A stretch of DNA of 64,000 nucleotides from the NCBI RefSeq assembly GCF_900110035.1, contig NZ_FOCF01000002.1, positions 310,001 to 374,000 on the forward strand, in the 5' to 3' direction. This document shows, in pieces, positions 15,473 to 23,604 of the stretch (positions are counted from its first letter, which is position 1; each line of letters begins with the position of its first letter). A program made the position numbers and the translations under genes. The notes under the pieces are model-generated. The model saw nothing but the letters and a program-made list of their open reading frames with translations. It was not told the origin of the DNA and did not search any database. Origin of the DNA: Sphingomonas gellani. Lineage in GTDB: Bacteria; Pseudomonadota; Alphaproteobacteria; Sphingomonadales; Sphingomonadaceae.

Positions 15473-17209
15473 ATGTTTCGTAACCTATCGATCGCACGCA
15501 AGCTGGTGATCGCATTCGCTATGCTCATCACGGCTTCGGTGATCTCCAGTCTGTCGGTCTATTCGAACCTGAAGAAGATCGAGGCGTCCGCCGCCGCCAA
15601 CGACAACAGCATCGTGGTCGCCGAGGCGGGCAAGGCGATGATGGCCGCCGTGCTGGAACAACAGAATGCGGTGCGCGGCTTCGTGGTAGCCAGCGGCAAG
15701 GGCGATTTCCTCGCCGCGTTCCGACGCCACCGGGACACGTTCGAAGACGCCGTGGACCGGTTCAAGCATCACACCAAGATGCCCGACCAGGCGGACCGCG
15801 CCGAACGGCTGCGCGGCATGGTCCATGAATGGCAGGCGCTGCAACAGCGCAAGATCGCGGCCGACACGGCCAGCGGCTTCCAGGTTCTGGTCGCCGCCGA
15901 TCAGAACGACCTGAACGCGGTGCGCAAGCTGTCGGCCGAGATGCTGGCCATCCAGGAAAAGGTGATCGCGGACCGCCGGGCGGATCAGGTGTCGACGGGC
16001 CATGGCGCGATCGTGTCGCTGATCGTCGGCGAGTTCCTGGCGCTGCTGATCGCGCTGCTGATGGGCTGGGTCCTGACGCGCAGCATCGCGCGCCCCGTGC
16101 AGTCGCTGTCAGGCGCGATGCGCTCGCTGGCCGATGGCAAGCTGGACGTGGCGGTGGCGGGAGAGGGGCGCCGCGACGAGATCGGCGACATGGCCTCCAC
16201 CGTGCTGGTGTTCCAGCGCACGGCCGTGGAAAAGCGGCGCGCCGACACCGAACAGCGCGATGCGGTGGACGCGGTCGCCGGCGGCCTCGGCGCACTGGCC
16301 GCGTCCGACCTGACCGCCAGCCTGTCCGGACTGCCCGCCGGCTATCGCAAGCTGGAGGACGACTTCAACGCGGCGGTGGCCGCGCTCAGCCGGGCGATGG
16401 GCGCCGTGGCGCGCGGCGCGGACGCCATCCGCACCGGATCGGAGGAGATCAGCACCGCGTCCGGCGACCTGTCCCAGCGCACCGAGCAACAGGCCGCCAG
16501 CCTGGCCGAATCTGCGGCGGCGCTGGACGAGGTCACCGTGTCGGTCCGCGACTCGGCTGCGGGTGCGGCGCGTGCGAACGTCATCGTCACCCAAGCGCGC
16601 GAGGAAGCGGAGCGCAGCGGCGCGGTGGTGCGCGACACGATCGAGGCGATGGCCGCGATCGAGCGCTCCTCCAAGGAGATCGGCGAGATCATCGGCCTGA
16701 TCGACGGCATCGCGTTCCAGACCAACCTGCTCGCGCTGAACGCCGGCGTGGAGGCCGCCCGTGCCGGCGACGCCGGCAAGGGCTTCGCGGTGGTCGCGGC
16801 AGAGGTGCGCGCCCTCGCCCAGCGGGCAGCCGATGCCGCCAACGACGTAAAGGCGCGGGTCGGCTCCAGCGAGCAACAGGTCGCGCACGGCGCGCGCTTC
16901 GTCCGGGAAACCGGCGACGCGCTGGACCGCATCGCCCGGCATGTCGGCGACATCAGCGGCGTGGTGGCCACCATCGCCACCTCCACCGAACAGCAATCGT
17001 CCAGCCTGGCACAGGTCAACATCGCTGTGGCGGAGATGGACGGCGTGACCCAGCAGAACGCCGCCATGGTGGAGGAATCCAACGCCGCCACGCGCAGCCT
17101 GGCCGGAGAGGCCGACGCGCTCGCCCGTCAGGTCGCCGCCTTCACCCTGCCGCCGACCGATGAGCATCCGGCGCGCATCACCGGCTGGCGCCCCGCGCTC
17201 GCCGCCTGA
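15473..17209 (+). CDS. Methyl-accepting chemotaxis protein
   Basis: A 578-residue receptor. A first helix at residues about 10-30, a helical periplasmic sensor of roughly 150 residues (CHASE3-like, with [14 protein letters not shown]) and a second helix at about 185-205 are followed by a HAMP domain and a second HAMP-like segment ([18 protein letters not shown]). The cytoplasmic hairpin then follows, with the conserved tip [21 protein letters not shown]. There is no C-terminal CheR/CheB docking pentapeptide. No che or flagellar genes are nearby. The signal is unknown. The gene is flanked by a 268-base upstream region and a strong hairpin. Confidence 0.95.
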   Translation: MFRNLSIARKLVIAFAMLITASVISSLSVYSNLKKIEASAAANDNSIVVAEAGKAMMAAVLEQQNAVRGFVVASGKGDFLAAFRRHRDTFEDAVDRFKHHTKMPDQADRAERLRGMVHEWQALQQRKIAADTASGFQVLVAADQNDLNAVRKLSAEMLAIQEKVIADRRADQVSTGHGAIVSLIVGEFLALLIALLMGWVLTRSIARPVQSLSGAMRSLADGKLDVAVAGEGRRDEIGDMASTVLVFQRTAVEKRRADTEQRDAVDAVAGGLGALAASDLTASLSGLPAGYRKLEDDFNAAVAALSRAMGAVARGADAIRTGSEEISTASGDLSQRTEQQAASLAESAAALDEVTVSVRDSAAGAARANVIVTQAREEAERSGAVVRDTIEAMAAIERSSKEIGEIIGLIDGIAFQTNLLALNAGVEAARAGDAGKGFAVVAAEVRALAQRAADAANDVKARVGSSEQQVAHGARFVRETGDALDRIARHVGDISGVVATIATSTEQQSSSLAQVNIAVAEMDGVTQQNAAMVEESNAATRSLAGEADALARQVAAFTLPPTDEHPARITGWRPALAA

Positions 17210-17268
17210 ACAGCATAGCATCAGAGCTAGGCACCGCGGCTTCCCCCCTCCCTCGGCTGCGGTGCCGG

Positions 17269-17302
17269 TCGCGGCGGCGTGTTTTCGGACACGCCGCCGC
17301 GA
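17269..17302 (+). terminator. Strong hairpin between the chemoreceptor gene and fumA
   Basis: A perfect 14-base-pair stem (17269-17282 with 17289-17302) encloses a 6-base loop. It lacks a clear T run. It may end the chemoreceptor transcript or act as a leader structure, 37 bases before the fumA start. Confidence 0.55.
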
Positions 17303-17339
17303 TTGAGTCAGGGGGCCGGCCCGCGCTACAGCGGCGACC

Positions 17340-18860
17340 ATGACCACCATCATCCGCGACACCGACCTGATCGAAAGCGTGGCCGACGCGCTTCAGTTCA
17401 TCAGCTACTACCACCCAATGGATTACATCCGCGCGCTCGGCGACGCCTATGCCGCCGAACAAAGCCCGGCCGCAAAGGACGCGATCGCGCAGATCCTGAC
17501 CAACAGCCGCATGTGCGCGGAGGGGCATCGCCCGATCTGCCAGGACACCGGCATCGTCACCGTGTTCGTCAAATGGGGACAGAACTGCCGCCTGTCGGGC
17601 GACCGCAGCCTGCAGGAGGTCGTCGACGAGGGCGTGCGCCGCGCCTATCTTCACCCCGAAAACCGGCTGCGCGCCTCCATCCTGGCCGACCCGGCCTTCA
17701 CCCGCCGTAACACGCGCGACAACACGCCCAGCGTGCTTCACGTCGAGATGGTGCCCGGTGACACGGTGTCGATCGACGTCGCGGCCAAGGGCGGCGGGTC
17801 GGAGAACAAGTCCAAGTTCAAGATGATGAACCCGTCCGATTCGATCGTCGACTGGGTGCTGGAGATGATCCCCCAGATGGGCGCCGGCTGGTGCCCGCCC
17901 GGCATGCTGGGCATCGGCATCGGCGGCACCGCGGAAAAGGCGATGCTGCTCGCCAAGGAATCGCTGATGGGCCAGATCGACATGGCCCAGCTGAAACAGC
18001 GGGGTCCGCGCGACGACCTGGAGGCGCTGCGCATCGAGATCTTCGACAAGGTCAATGCGCTGGGCATCGGCGCGCAGGGGCTGGGCGGCCTGTCCACCAT
18101 CCTCGACGTCAAGATCATGGACTGGCCGACGCATGCCGCGTCGAAGCCGGTGGCGATGATCCCCAACTGCGCCGCCACCCGCCACGCGCATGTCACGCTC
18201 GATGGCTCCGGCCCGGTCTTCCTCGAAACGCCCAAGCTGTCCGACTGGCCGGACGTGAACTGGACGCCCGACCGTGCGGCGAAGCGGGTCGACCTCGACA
18301 CCCTGACGCCGGAGGTGGTGCAGGGCTGGAAACAGGGCGACCGCCTGCTGCTGTCGGGCAAGATGCTGACCGGCCGCGACGCTGCGCACAAGCGGATCGC
18401 GGACATGCTGGCGGCGGGACAGCCGCTGCCGGTCGAATTTCGTGGCCGCGTCATCTATTATGTCGGCCCCGTCGATCCGGTGGGGCAGGAGGTGGTCGGC
18501 CCCGCCGGCCCGACCACCGCGACCCGCATGGACAAGTTCACGCGGATGATGCTCGACCAAGGCCTGCTCGCCATGGTGGGCAAGGCGGAACGCGGCCCGG
18601 CGGCGGTGGAGGCCATCCGCGACCACAAGAGCGCCTATCTGATGGCGGTCGGCGGCGCCGCCTATCTGGTCGCCCGCGCGATCAAGGGCAGCAAGGTCGT
18701 CGGGTTCGAGGATCTGGGCATGGAGGCGATCTACGAATTCGAGGTGGAGGACTTCCCCGTCACCGTCGCCGTGGACTCGGACGGTGCCAACGTCCACCAG
18801 CTGGCGCCGCTGGTCTGGCGGGAAAAGATCGCCCGCGAACGCCTGTTGCAGCCGGCGTGA
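17340..18860 (+). CDS. fumA: Fumarate hydratase class I (iron-sulfur, heat-labile type)
   Basis: A 506-residue enzyme that interconverts fumarate and malate in the citric acid cycle with a 4Fe-4S cluster. CQDTGIVTVF, AGWCPPGMLGIG and NCAATRHAHV hold the three conserved Cys residues. The C-terminal beta domain (YYVGPVDPVGQEVVGPAGPTTATRMD) is fused to the alpha domain, as in FumA/FumB. The length is normal. Its stop codon overlaps a GTG start for the next gene (GTGA), so a membrane HExxH protein and an ATP-grasp protein are probably translated from the same message. Confidence 0.96.
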   Translation: MTTIIRDTDLIESVADALQFISYYHPMDYIRALGDAYAAEQSPAAKDAIAQILTNSRMCAEGHRPICQDTGIVTVFVKWGQNCRLSGDRSLQEVVDEGVRRAYLHPENRLRASILADPAFTRRNTRDNTPSVLHVEMVPGDTVSIDVAAKGGGSENKSKFKMMNPSDSIVDWVLEMIPQMGAGWCPPGMLGIGIGGTAEKAMLLAKESLMGQIDMAQLKQRGPRDDLEALRIEIFDKVNALGIGAQGLGGLSTILDVKIMDWPTHAASKPVAMIPNCAATRHAHVTLDGSGPVFLETPKLSDWPDVNWTPDRAAKRVDLDTLTPEVVQGWKQGDRLLLSGKMLTGRDAAHKRIADMLAAGQPLPVEFRGRVIYYVGPVDPVGQEVVGPAGPTTATRMDKFTRMMLDQGLLAMVGKAERGPAAVEAIRDHKSAYLMAVGGAAYLVARAIKGSKVVGFEDLGMEAIYEFEVEDFPVTVAVDSDGANVHQLAPLVWREKIARERLLQPA

Positions 18861-19549
18861 CGCGACGGGGGCGATCGGGGCGCGGCATCGTGTCGCGGGT
18901 GAGCGGCGGACCGGCTGGCGTCGCGGTCGGTGTGGCCGGGGCGATGCTGGCGGCCGTGCTCTACGTTCCCGCCGCGCTCGCCTTTCCGTACCGGGCGCAG
19001 TTCGGCGCGACCACCGTGCTGTCGGACGTGCCGATCGCACCCAACATGCCCGCCGTGCTGGCACGTGCCGACCGGCTGCTCGCCGCCAGTCCGATCGATC
19101 AACCGGGGATCGCGCGCACGGTGGTGCTGACCGACGGCGGGTGGCGCTGGCGCGTCCTGTCGCTGACCGCGGCGGGCGGCTTCGGGTTGCGACGCCCCTT
19201 CGGCACCGTGCTCACCTTCAACCGCAGCGACGTGGCCGCCGACCGCGTGTTCAACGACGCGCCGGTCGCCAACCAACGCACGCTGTCGGGCACCATCGCC
19301 CATGAGACCACGCATATCCTGGTCGCCCGCCATGTCGGCGAGTGGCGCGAGCCCTTTTTGCCAAGCTGGAAAGCCGAAGGATATGCCGACTACGTCTCGC
19401 AGGAGAGCAGTTTGAAGCCCGGCGATGCCGCGCGGCTGCGCGCGAGCGACCCCCATGCGCCGGCGCTGGCCTATTTCGACGCACGCCGCCGCGTCGCGGC
19501 CGAGCTGGCCCGCAACGGCGGATCGGTGGACAGGCTGTTCGGCCTGTGA
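18857..19549 (+). CDS. Membrane-anchored HExxH protein, putative zinc metallopeptidase
   Basis: A 230-residue protein beginning with GTG in a GTGA overlap with fumA; alternative GTG starts lie at about 18891 and 18900. A hydrophobic anchor or signal covers residues about 20-42. His149-Glu150-x-x-His153 (IAHETTHILVA) is followed 21 residues later by Glu174 in KAEGYADYVS, the spacing of gluzincin zinc peptidases. No known family was recognised beyond the motif. It probably acts in the periplasm or at the membrane. Its stop in turn overlaps the GTG of the ATP-grasp gene, so the three genes form a coupled chain. Confidence 0.75.
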   Translation: MTRRGRSGRGIVSRVSGGPAGVAVGVAGAMLAAVLYVPAALAFPYRAQFGATTVLSDVPIAPNMPAVLARADRLLAASPIDQPGIARTVVLTDGGWRWRVLSLTAAGGFGLRRPFGTVLTFNRSDVAADRVFNDAPVANQRTLSGTIAHETTHILVARHVGEWREPFLPSWKAEGYADYVSQESSLKPGDAARLRASDPHAPALAYFDARRRVAAELARNGGSVDRLFGL

Positions 19550-20301
19550 CCCGCCCGCGCGTCCTGTTCGGCGATCACAGCACCCAGATGCCGGCGATCC
19601 GCCAGTTCGTGGATCACACGCGTTTCGACGTCTCGTTCGCCGAATTCGCCGACATCGATTTTCTCGCCTACGACCTGATCGTACCGCTCCGCATCGATCA
19701 GTTCGCCCCCGCACGCGTCGCCAATGCGGACGGGCGGCGGCGCGCGGTGTTGCCGGATGCGGAGCTGCTCGACCTTTGCGACGACAAGCTGGCGTTTAAC
19801 CGCCGGCTGATCGACCTCGGCTTCGGCGCCTTCGTGCCCGACCTCCTGGGCGACGCGCCCGACACCTATCCCTATATCCGCAAGAGCCGGCGCGGCGACT
19901 ATGGCCAGGGCATCCGCATGGTGCGCGCGCCCGGCGAAGACGCACCGCTCCCCGACAGTTTCTGCCAGCGCGCCGTGGCGGGAGCGGACGAGGAGGTGCT
20001 GCACCTGCTGCGCGTCGATGGCCGGGTCCGCTATGCGCTCGCCTATCGCTACACCATGGCCGGGGCGCTGGCGGTGCGCGGGGCGGCCGACCGACCGGTG
20101 ACCACCGTGCCGGCCGACATCGCCACCGCGCTGGAGCCATGCACCGCGATGCTGGACGCGCTGGGGTTCGAGGGCACGTGCTGCTTCAACTACAAGATCG
20201 AGGATGATCGCCCGATGATCCTGGAACTGAACCCGCGCTTCGGTGGATCGTTGGTGGGCGAGGTGAGCGCCTATCTCGACGCGCATCTGGCCGCCCTCTG
20301 A
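19546..20301 (+). CDS. ATP-grasp family ligase, substrate unknown
   Basis: A 251-residue protein, GTG start overlapping the previous stop. The N-terminal part (VLFGDHSTQMPAI, AYDLIVPL) looks like a pre-ATP-grasp domain. DLCDDKLAFNRRLIDLGF and YIRKSRRGDYGQGI hold ATP-binding Lys residues and a Gly-rich loop. The C-terminal MILELNPRFGGSL is the metal-binding ATP-grasp signature with Glu and Asn. It resembles CarB-like stand-alone ATP-grasp enzymes that join a carboxylate to an amine. No carrier protein or peptide substrate is adjacent. Coupling to the HExxH protein suggests a shared pathway. Confidence 0.82.
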   Translation: MTRPRVLFGDHSTQMPAIRQFVDHTRFDVSFAEFADIDFLAYDLIVPLRIDQFAPARVANADGRRRAVLPDAELLDLCDDKLAFNRRLIDLGFGAFVPDLLGDAPDTYPYIRKSRRGDYGQGIRMVRAPGEDAPLPDSFCQRAVAGADEEVLHLLRVDGRVRYALAYRYTMAGALAVRGAADRPVTTVPADIATALEPCTAMLDALGFEGTCCFNYKIEDDRPMILELNPRFGGSLVGEVSAYLDAHLAAL

Positions 20302-20359
20302 CCCCTGGGCGCTGCCGCCGGGCGGCGCAGATCGGCGGGCGTGGGAATGGGAGTTCCAC

Positions 20360-20608
20360 ATGGCGCGCATGGTCAAAACCGCCGAGCAGATCCGCGACGA
20401 ACTCAACCATGCCGCGCTGCGCCTGCCGCTGGACGGGGAGGGTGGCAAGATCGAGTTCATGCTGCCCACTCCGGCCGATCCCGAACAGGGCGGCGACCAT
20501 AATTGGGATGTCGCGGTCTATTGCCCGGAAGGACTGGACGAACTGTGCCGCCGCGCCGTGATGCAGGTGGCCGCGCGCTACGACCTGGGGGACGGCGACA
20601 CGACCTGA
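20360..20608 (+). CDS. Small soluble protein, unknown
   Basis: An 82-residue protein. Predicted helix-strand composition (EQIRDELNHAALRLPLD, DHNWDVAVYCPEG, LCRRAVMQVAARYDLGD) suggests a compact mixed fold. A second in-frame ATG at 20369 may be the real start. It lies 58 bases after the ATP-grasp gene on the same strand and could be the last gene of the fumA cluster. No family was recognised. Confidence 0.62.
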   Translation: MARMVKTAEQIRDELNHAALRLPLDGEGGKIEFMLPTPADPEQGGDHNWDVAVYCPEGLDELCRRAVMQVAARYDLGDGDTT

Positions 20609-20773
20609 CGGAACGTGGGGGAGGAGACCAGGGCAGTCAGCCCGAGTCATGTCGACCGGGAAGACGAACATCGGCTCTGATTCCGCGGAAGCCCGACGCG
20701 ACTGGCTCTGCATCATCACGAACTTGGCACGAGCCGGCAGCCAGCCGTCCGCAATACTCCAGAAATGAGAAGA

Positions 20774-20809
20774 GGTTGCCGGGCGGCCTCAACGACGCGC
20801 CCGACAACC
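20774..20809 (-). terminator. Hairpin downstream of the minus-strand mini-ORF
   Basis: A 12-base-pair stem with one G-T wobble (20774-20785 with 20798-20809) and a 12-base loop. On the minus strand it is followed by a T-rich stretch (TCTTCTCATTTCT), so it could terminate a short transcript. Confidence 0.45.
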
Positions 20810-20923
20810 CCTAAACATGGTCAGCGGCCGGAGAGCTCCAGCCCGGGAGACCATGGGACCTCTGTTGTTCCGGCACCTATGCGTTGACTAGAGGAGGAAC
20901 CCTCCCGCACGGCACCGTCCCGA

Positions 20924-20980
20924 TCAGAAGCCAGTCCCCCGAACGAACTGAACCGACCCCATTGCTGAACCATGAGACAT
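20924..20980 (-). CDS. 18-codon mini-ORF behind a full-length Shine-Dalgarno sequence
   Basis: The peptide is MSHGSAMGSVQFVRGTGF. Fourteen bases at 20982-20995 are a perfect complement of the 3-prime tail of 16S rRNA (GGATCACCTCCTTT), with AGGAGG placed 7 bases before the ATG. This is far stronger than any other ribosome-binding site in the window. It could be a leader peptide, a degraded cold-shock-protein start, a small-RNA feature, or chance. A downstream GGAGG/CCTCC pair could fold back onto the site. Confidence 0.35.
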   Translation of the reverse strand: MSHGSAMGSVQFVRGTGF

Positions 20981-21122
20981 CGGATCACCTCCTTTCGCTT
21001 GTGGATAGCCATGTGAACAGAGCTGCTCACAGACGCGAATGTGCGGTGGGACGCGGCGACTTACAAGCCTTGTTTTGCGCAGGATTTGGCGCAACACTCG
21101 ACCGCTTGGGCCGCCGTCCGCG

Positions 21123-21638
21123 TCACCCGCGGCAGTCCTCCACCACACGTCCGATTTCCGCCCAGGCCGGCGCCACCAGCGGCGTCGCGCCGACGCCCTC
21201 GACCGCGAAGCGTCCCCGGCTGAACGCCATCGCGTCCAGAACGGAATCGGTGGGTGCCAGCGCCGCCGCCACATAGGGGGGCGTGCCGCCGGTCGGCGTC
21301 AGGGGCAGGACGCGCGCGACGCTGCTGGTCCTGACCGTGGCGTTGGTCGCCGAGGCGCCCGGAAACGACACGAACATCTGTCGCCGGGCGGCGTCACATC
21401 GCAGCACCATCGCCGCGTCCGCGCCACGCGGGCCGAACATCGCGACCGTGCCGCGCGCGTCCCGGCGATAGGTCCAGTCGCCCGGTGTGACCGGCCAGTC
21501 GCGCCAATCGCGCGCCAACGGGGCGGGCGCGGCCGGCGGCGGCGCGACAGGGACGGGTGCCGGTGCGGGCGGCGGGGCCGCCTGTGGGACACAGCCGACA
21601 ACGGCGAGCAGGGGGAGAAGACGAAAGGAACGGCGCAT
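21123..21638 (-). CDS. Putative lipoprotein, unknown
   Basis: A 171-residue exported protein. MRRSFRLLPLLAVVGC ends in a lipobox Cys (residue 16). A Pro/Ala-rich linker to about residue 40 is followed by a domain with DWRDWPVTPGDWTYRR and two Cys (LRCDAARRQ and VEDCRG) that may form a disulfide. The ATG at 21638 was selected because it gives a proper signal peptide. It is divergent from the PRC-barrel gene. Similar small lipoproteins occur in sphingomonads without known function. Confidence 0.72.
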   Translation of the reverse strand: MRRSFRLLPLLAVVGCVPQAAPPPAPAPVPVAPPPAAPAPLARDWRDWPVTPGDWTYRRDARGTVAMFGPRGADAAMVLRCDAARRQMFVSFPGASATNATVRTSSVARVLPLTPTGGTPPYVAAALAPTDSVLDAMAFSRGRFAVEGVGATPLVAPAWAEIGRVVEDCRG

Positions 21639-21697
21639 CGCGCGCTTATGCGGTACGATGCCGCCCGGCTCAACGCCTGCCGCGCTATACGGCTGCG

Positions 21698-21723
21698 GGA
21701 ACCGGCAAAGCGGTCCGCCGGTT
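21698..21723 (+). promoter_or_regulatory. Possible EcfG-type promoter of the PRC-barrel gene
   Basis: GGAAC (21698-21702) is followed after 17 bases by GGTT (21720-21723), one mismatch to CGTT. It sits 27 bases before the start, giving a very short leader. Confidence 0.35.
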
Positions 21724-21749
21724 CGACAGCCCGTCAACAGGAGAATGCC

Positions 21750-22121
21750 ATGGCCGACAACATCACGCCTACCCAGCTTTTGGTTCAGGCGAACACCGCC
21801 CACAGCGTCAAGGTGGAAAGCCGGGACGGCGACGCGGTCGGCACGGTCTATTCCTTCATGGTCCACAAGCGGTCGGGCCGGGTCACGCACGCCGTGCTCA
21901 GCCTGGGCGGGTTTCTGGGCATGGGCAAAAGCTATTACCCGATCCCCTTTTCGCTGCTGCAGTTCGATCCGGTGCGCGACCTCTATGTGGTCACGATCGA
22001 TCGCCGCCTGTTGGAAGGCGGGCCGAGCTGGGCAAACAATGCGCCCGTGTTCGACCAGGCCTATGCCGATCGCGTGGCGAGCTACTACGGCGCCGCCAGC
22101 GACGACCTGACGATCGGCTGA
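21750..22121 (+). CDS. PRC-barrel domain protein
   Basis: A 123-residue soluble protein. SVKVESRDGDAVGTVYSFMVHKRSG and the following SLGGFLGMGKSYYPIPFSLLQFD match the PRC-barrel fold, a small beta-barrel found in RNA-processing and photosynthetic reaction-centre proteins. Stand-alone versions are common among stress-induced alphaproteobacterial proteins. A clear ribosome-binding site (AGGAGA) lies 7 bases before the ATG. A candidate EcfG promoter lies upstream. Confidence 0.85.
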   Translation: MADNITPTQLLVQANTAHSVKVESRDGDAVGTVYSFMVHKRSGRVTHAVLSLGGFLGMGKSYYPIPFSLLQFDPVRDLYVVTIDRRLLEGGPSWANNAPVFDQAYADRVASYYGAASDDLTIG

Positions 22122-22147
22122 ACGACGGCAAACGGACGGGCGGCGCA

Positions 22148-22297
22148 TCACCGCCGCCCGGCCATCATGTTCTGAGGATTAGGGCCGGCGAACTCCGCCG
22201 TGTACGGATCGCAGGGCGACTCGATCTCGAACGCGCCCGGCACAGTGCCGCGATCTTCAGGGACGGGCAGCCATCCAGACCGCCCGCACCTTGCCAA
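22148..22297 (-). CDS. Possible small ORF after the catalase-family gene
   Basis: A frame ending GAFEIESPCDPYTAEFAGP... up to a TGA at 22148 has protein-like composition. No ATG is available; a TTG at 22297 (49 residues) or a GTG at 22243 (31 residues) could start it. It lies directly after the catalase-family stop and might be translated from the same message. The alternative is that it is remnant coding sequence. Confidence 0.3.
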   Translation of the reverse strand: MARCGRSGWLPVPEDRGTVPGAFEIESPCDPYTAEFAGPNPQNMMAGRR

Positions 22298-22303
22298 CTT
22301 TTG

Positions 22304-23398
22304 TCAGGCGTTCAGCGATTCCAGCGCCCGCGAATCGTGCATCGGACACCCGTTGAACTTCGCGCGGAAATTGGACGAGTCCTCGTACGCCTGCCGCCGC
22401 GCGCGATTCACCGACCCCAGCGGCCGGTGCGCGACCAGCCCATGCCACGGGCTGAAAAAGGTGTTCTCGTCCGCCGCGCCTGCCAGATCGGTGCCCATCG
22501 ACAATTGCGGGGCCACCGTGATGCGGCCGACCGTGCGATACGGGCTGGCCTCTTCGTCCCACTCGACGGAGGCATCCTCGACAGGCATCTTGTCCAGGTC
22601 GGTGTTCAGCTGCACGCGCAGTTCCCAGGTGCCGCCCTGTTCGATGATCTCCTCGCGCACCACTTCGCGCAACGCATCGGGACGATCGCTGGTGTTGACC
22701 TTGTCGCCCGTCAGTCGGGTAAGGTTCTCCGACACCGGCACCAGCGCGAACTTGGCGATATAGTCGCCATACCGGTACGGCGTCTGGCTGTAGAACGTGT
22801 CGCCCAGCGGATGCGTGATCGGTGCGCCGCCCATGGTGGTCAGCATCGCGCTCTTGCCGCCCACGGCCTCGATCGCGCTTTCCACGCCGCGCAGGGTCGT
22901 GGACAGCAGCTTCTTGGCCCATTCGGCCTTGTCGGTTGTGGCCGCCAGTTGCTTCAGGCTTTTCAGGAACGCCGCCGCATCCGGCGCGGCAAAGGCGGGC
23001 GCGCTGGCCATCACGATGTTCTGCGTCGTCTCGCCCTGCGCGTCGGGCAGATGCTCGCCGTCCACGTTCAGGATCTTCAGCGCCAGGCCGCGCGGGGCGG
23101 ACACGGAATCGTCCAGGATGTCGCCCGGATTGGTGGAAATCCGCATCACCACCTTGTGCGTGCTGGCCGTCGCGAACAGCCCCTGCGCCAATTCGGGCGG
23201 CAAGTCCGCCGCGATCGTCAGCTCGCCGCCGATGATGCCATGCGCCTTGGCATGCACGCTGCGCACCGCGTGGCCGTAATCCTTGGATGTCGTCTCGGTG
23301 ATCGAGCGCATCGTGTCGATCAGGTCGCGGTGAACCTGCTCCTCATCGTCGATCGGCTTTTCGACGGCATCCGAATAGCGGACAGGGGATTGGGACAT
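22304..23398 (-). CDS. Catalase-family haem protein
   Basis: A 364-residue protein of the short catalase-like group. Residues about 47-60 (SVHAKAHGIIGGELTI) hold the distal His region. The core (STNPGDILDDSVSAPRGLALKI) follows, and near the C-terminus NRARRQAYEDSSNFR is where the proximal Tyr would be expected. It lacks the long C-terminal parts of true catalases, so peroxidase or another oxidase function is as likely as catalase activity. The ATG at 23398 sits behind AGGAG. Upstream GGAAC with a poorly matching CGCT at 17 bases may be a stress promoter. Confidence 0.82.
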   Translation of the reverse strand: MSQSPVRYSDAVEKPIDDEEQVHRDLIDTMRSITETTSKDYGHAVRSVHAKAHGIIGGELTIAADLPPELAQGLFATASTHKVVMRISTNPGDILDDSVSAPRGLALKILNVDGEHLPDAQGETTQNIVMASAPAFAAPDAAAFLKSLKQLAATTDKAEWAKKLLSTTLRGVESAIEAVGGKSAMLTTMGGAPITHPLGDTFYSQTPYRYGDYIAKFALVPVSENLTRLTGDKVNTSDRPDALREVVREEIIEQGGTWELRVQLNTDLDKMPVEDASVEWDEEASPYRTVGRITVAPQLSMGTDLAGAADENTFFSPWHGLVAHRPLGSVNRARRQAYEDSSNFRAKFNGCPMHDSRALESLNA

Positions 23399-23604
23399 GC
23401 GCGGCTCCTGTGACTTTGAACTGGATCGCGAAGCGTGCGGATCGGGCGGTTGGTTCCGGTTGACCTTAAATTTGCCCGTCAAACCGGGCGCTTGCGCGGC
23501 AGGGGGGTGGTCCGGGCAGGAAAGCCGGACTTGTCGGCGATGCTGCACGAACTTGGTTCGGCCCGGCGGCAGCAGCCGCTACGCTGACGGTCGACACGAT
23601 CGGG

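Larger units (their letters stand above)
20609..21122. other. 514-base intergenic region with a mini-ORF and a hairpin
   Basis: No ordinary gene is present. On the minus strand it contains a mini-ORF (20924-20980) with an unusually complete Shine-Dalgarno sequence and, about 115 bases further on, a 12-base-pair hairpin. The remainder has no recognisable feature. Confidence 0.5.

Noticed and set aside
20924..21030. A complete cold-shock protein gene
   Set aside because: The start MSHGSAMGSVQF loosely resembles cold-shock proteins, but the frame stops after 18 codons and no RNA-binding motif follows in any frame.
21039..22121. A long plus-strand frame fused to the PRC-barrel protein
   Set aside because: Codons before 21750 are the complement of the divergent lipoprotein gene; a strong ribosome-binding site marks the real start at 21750.
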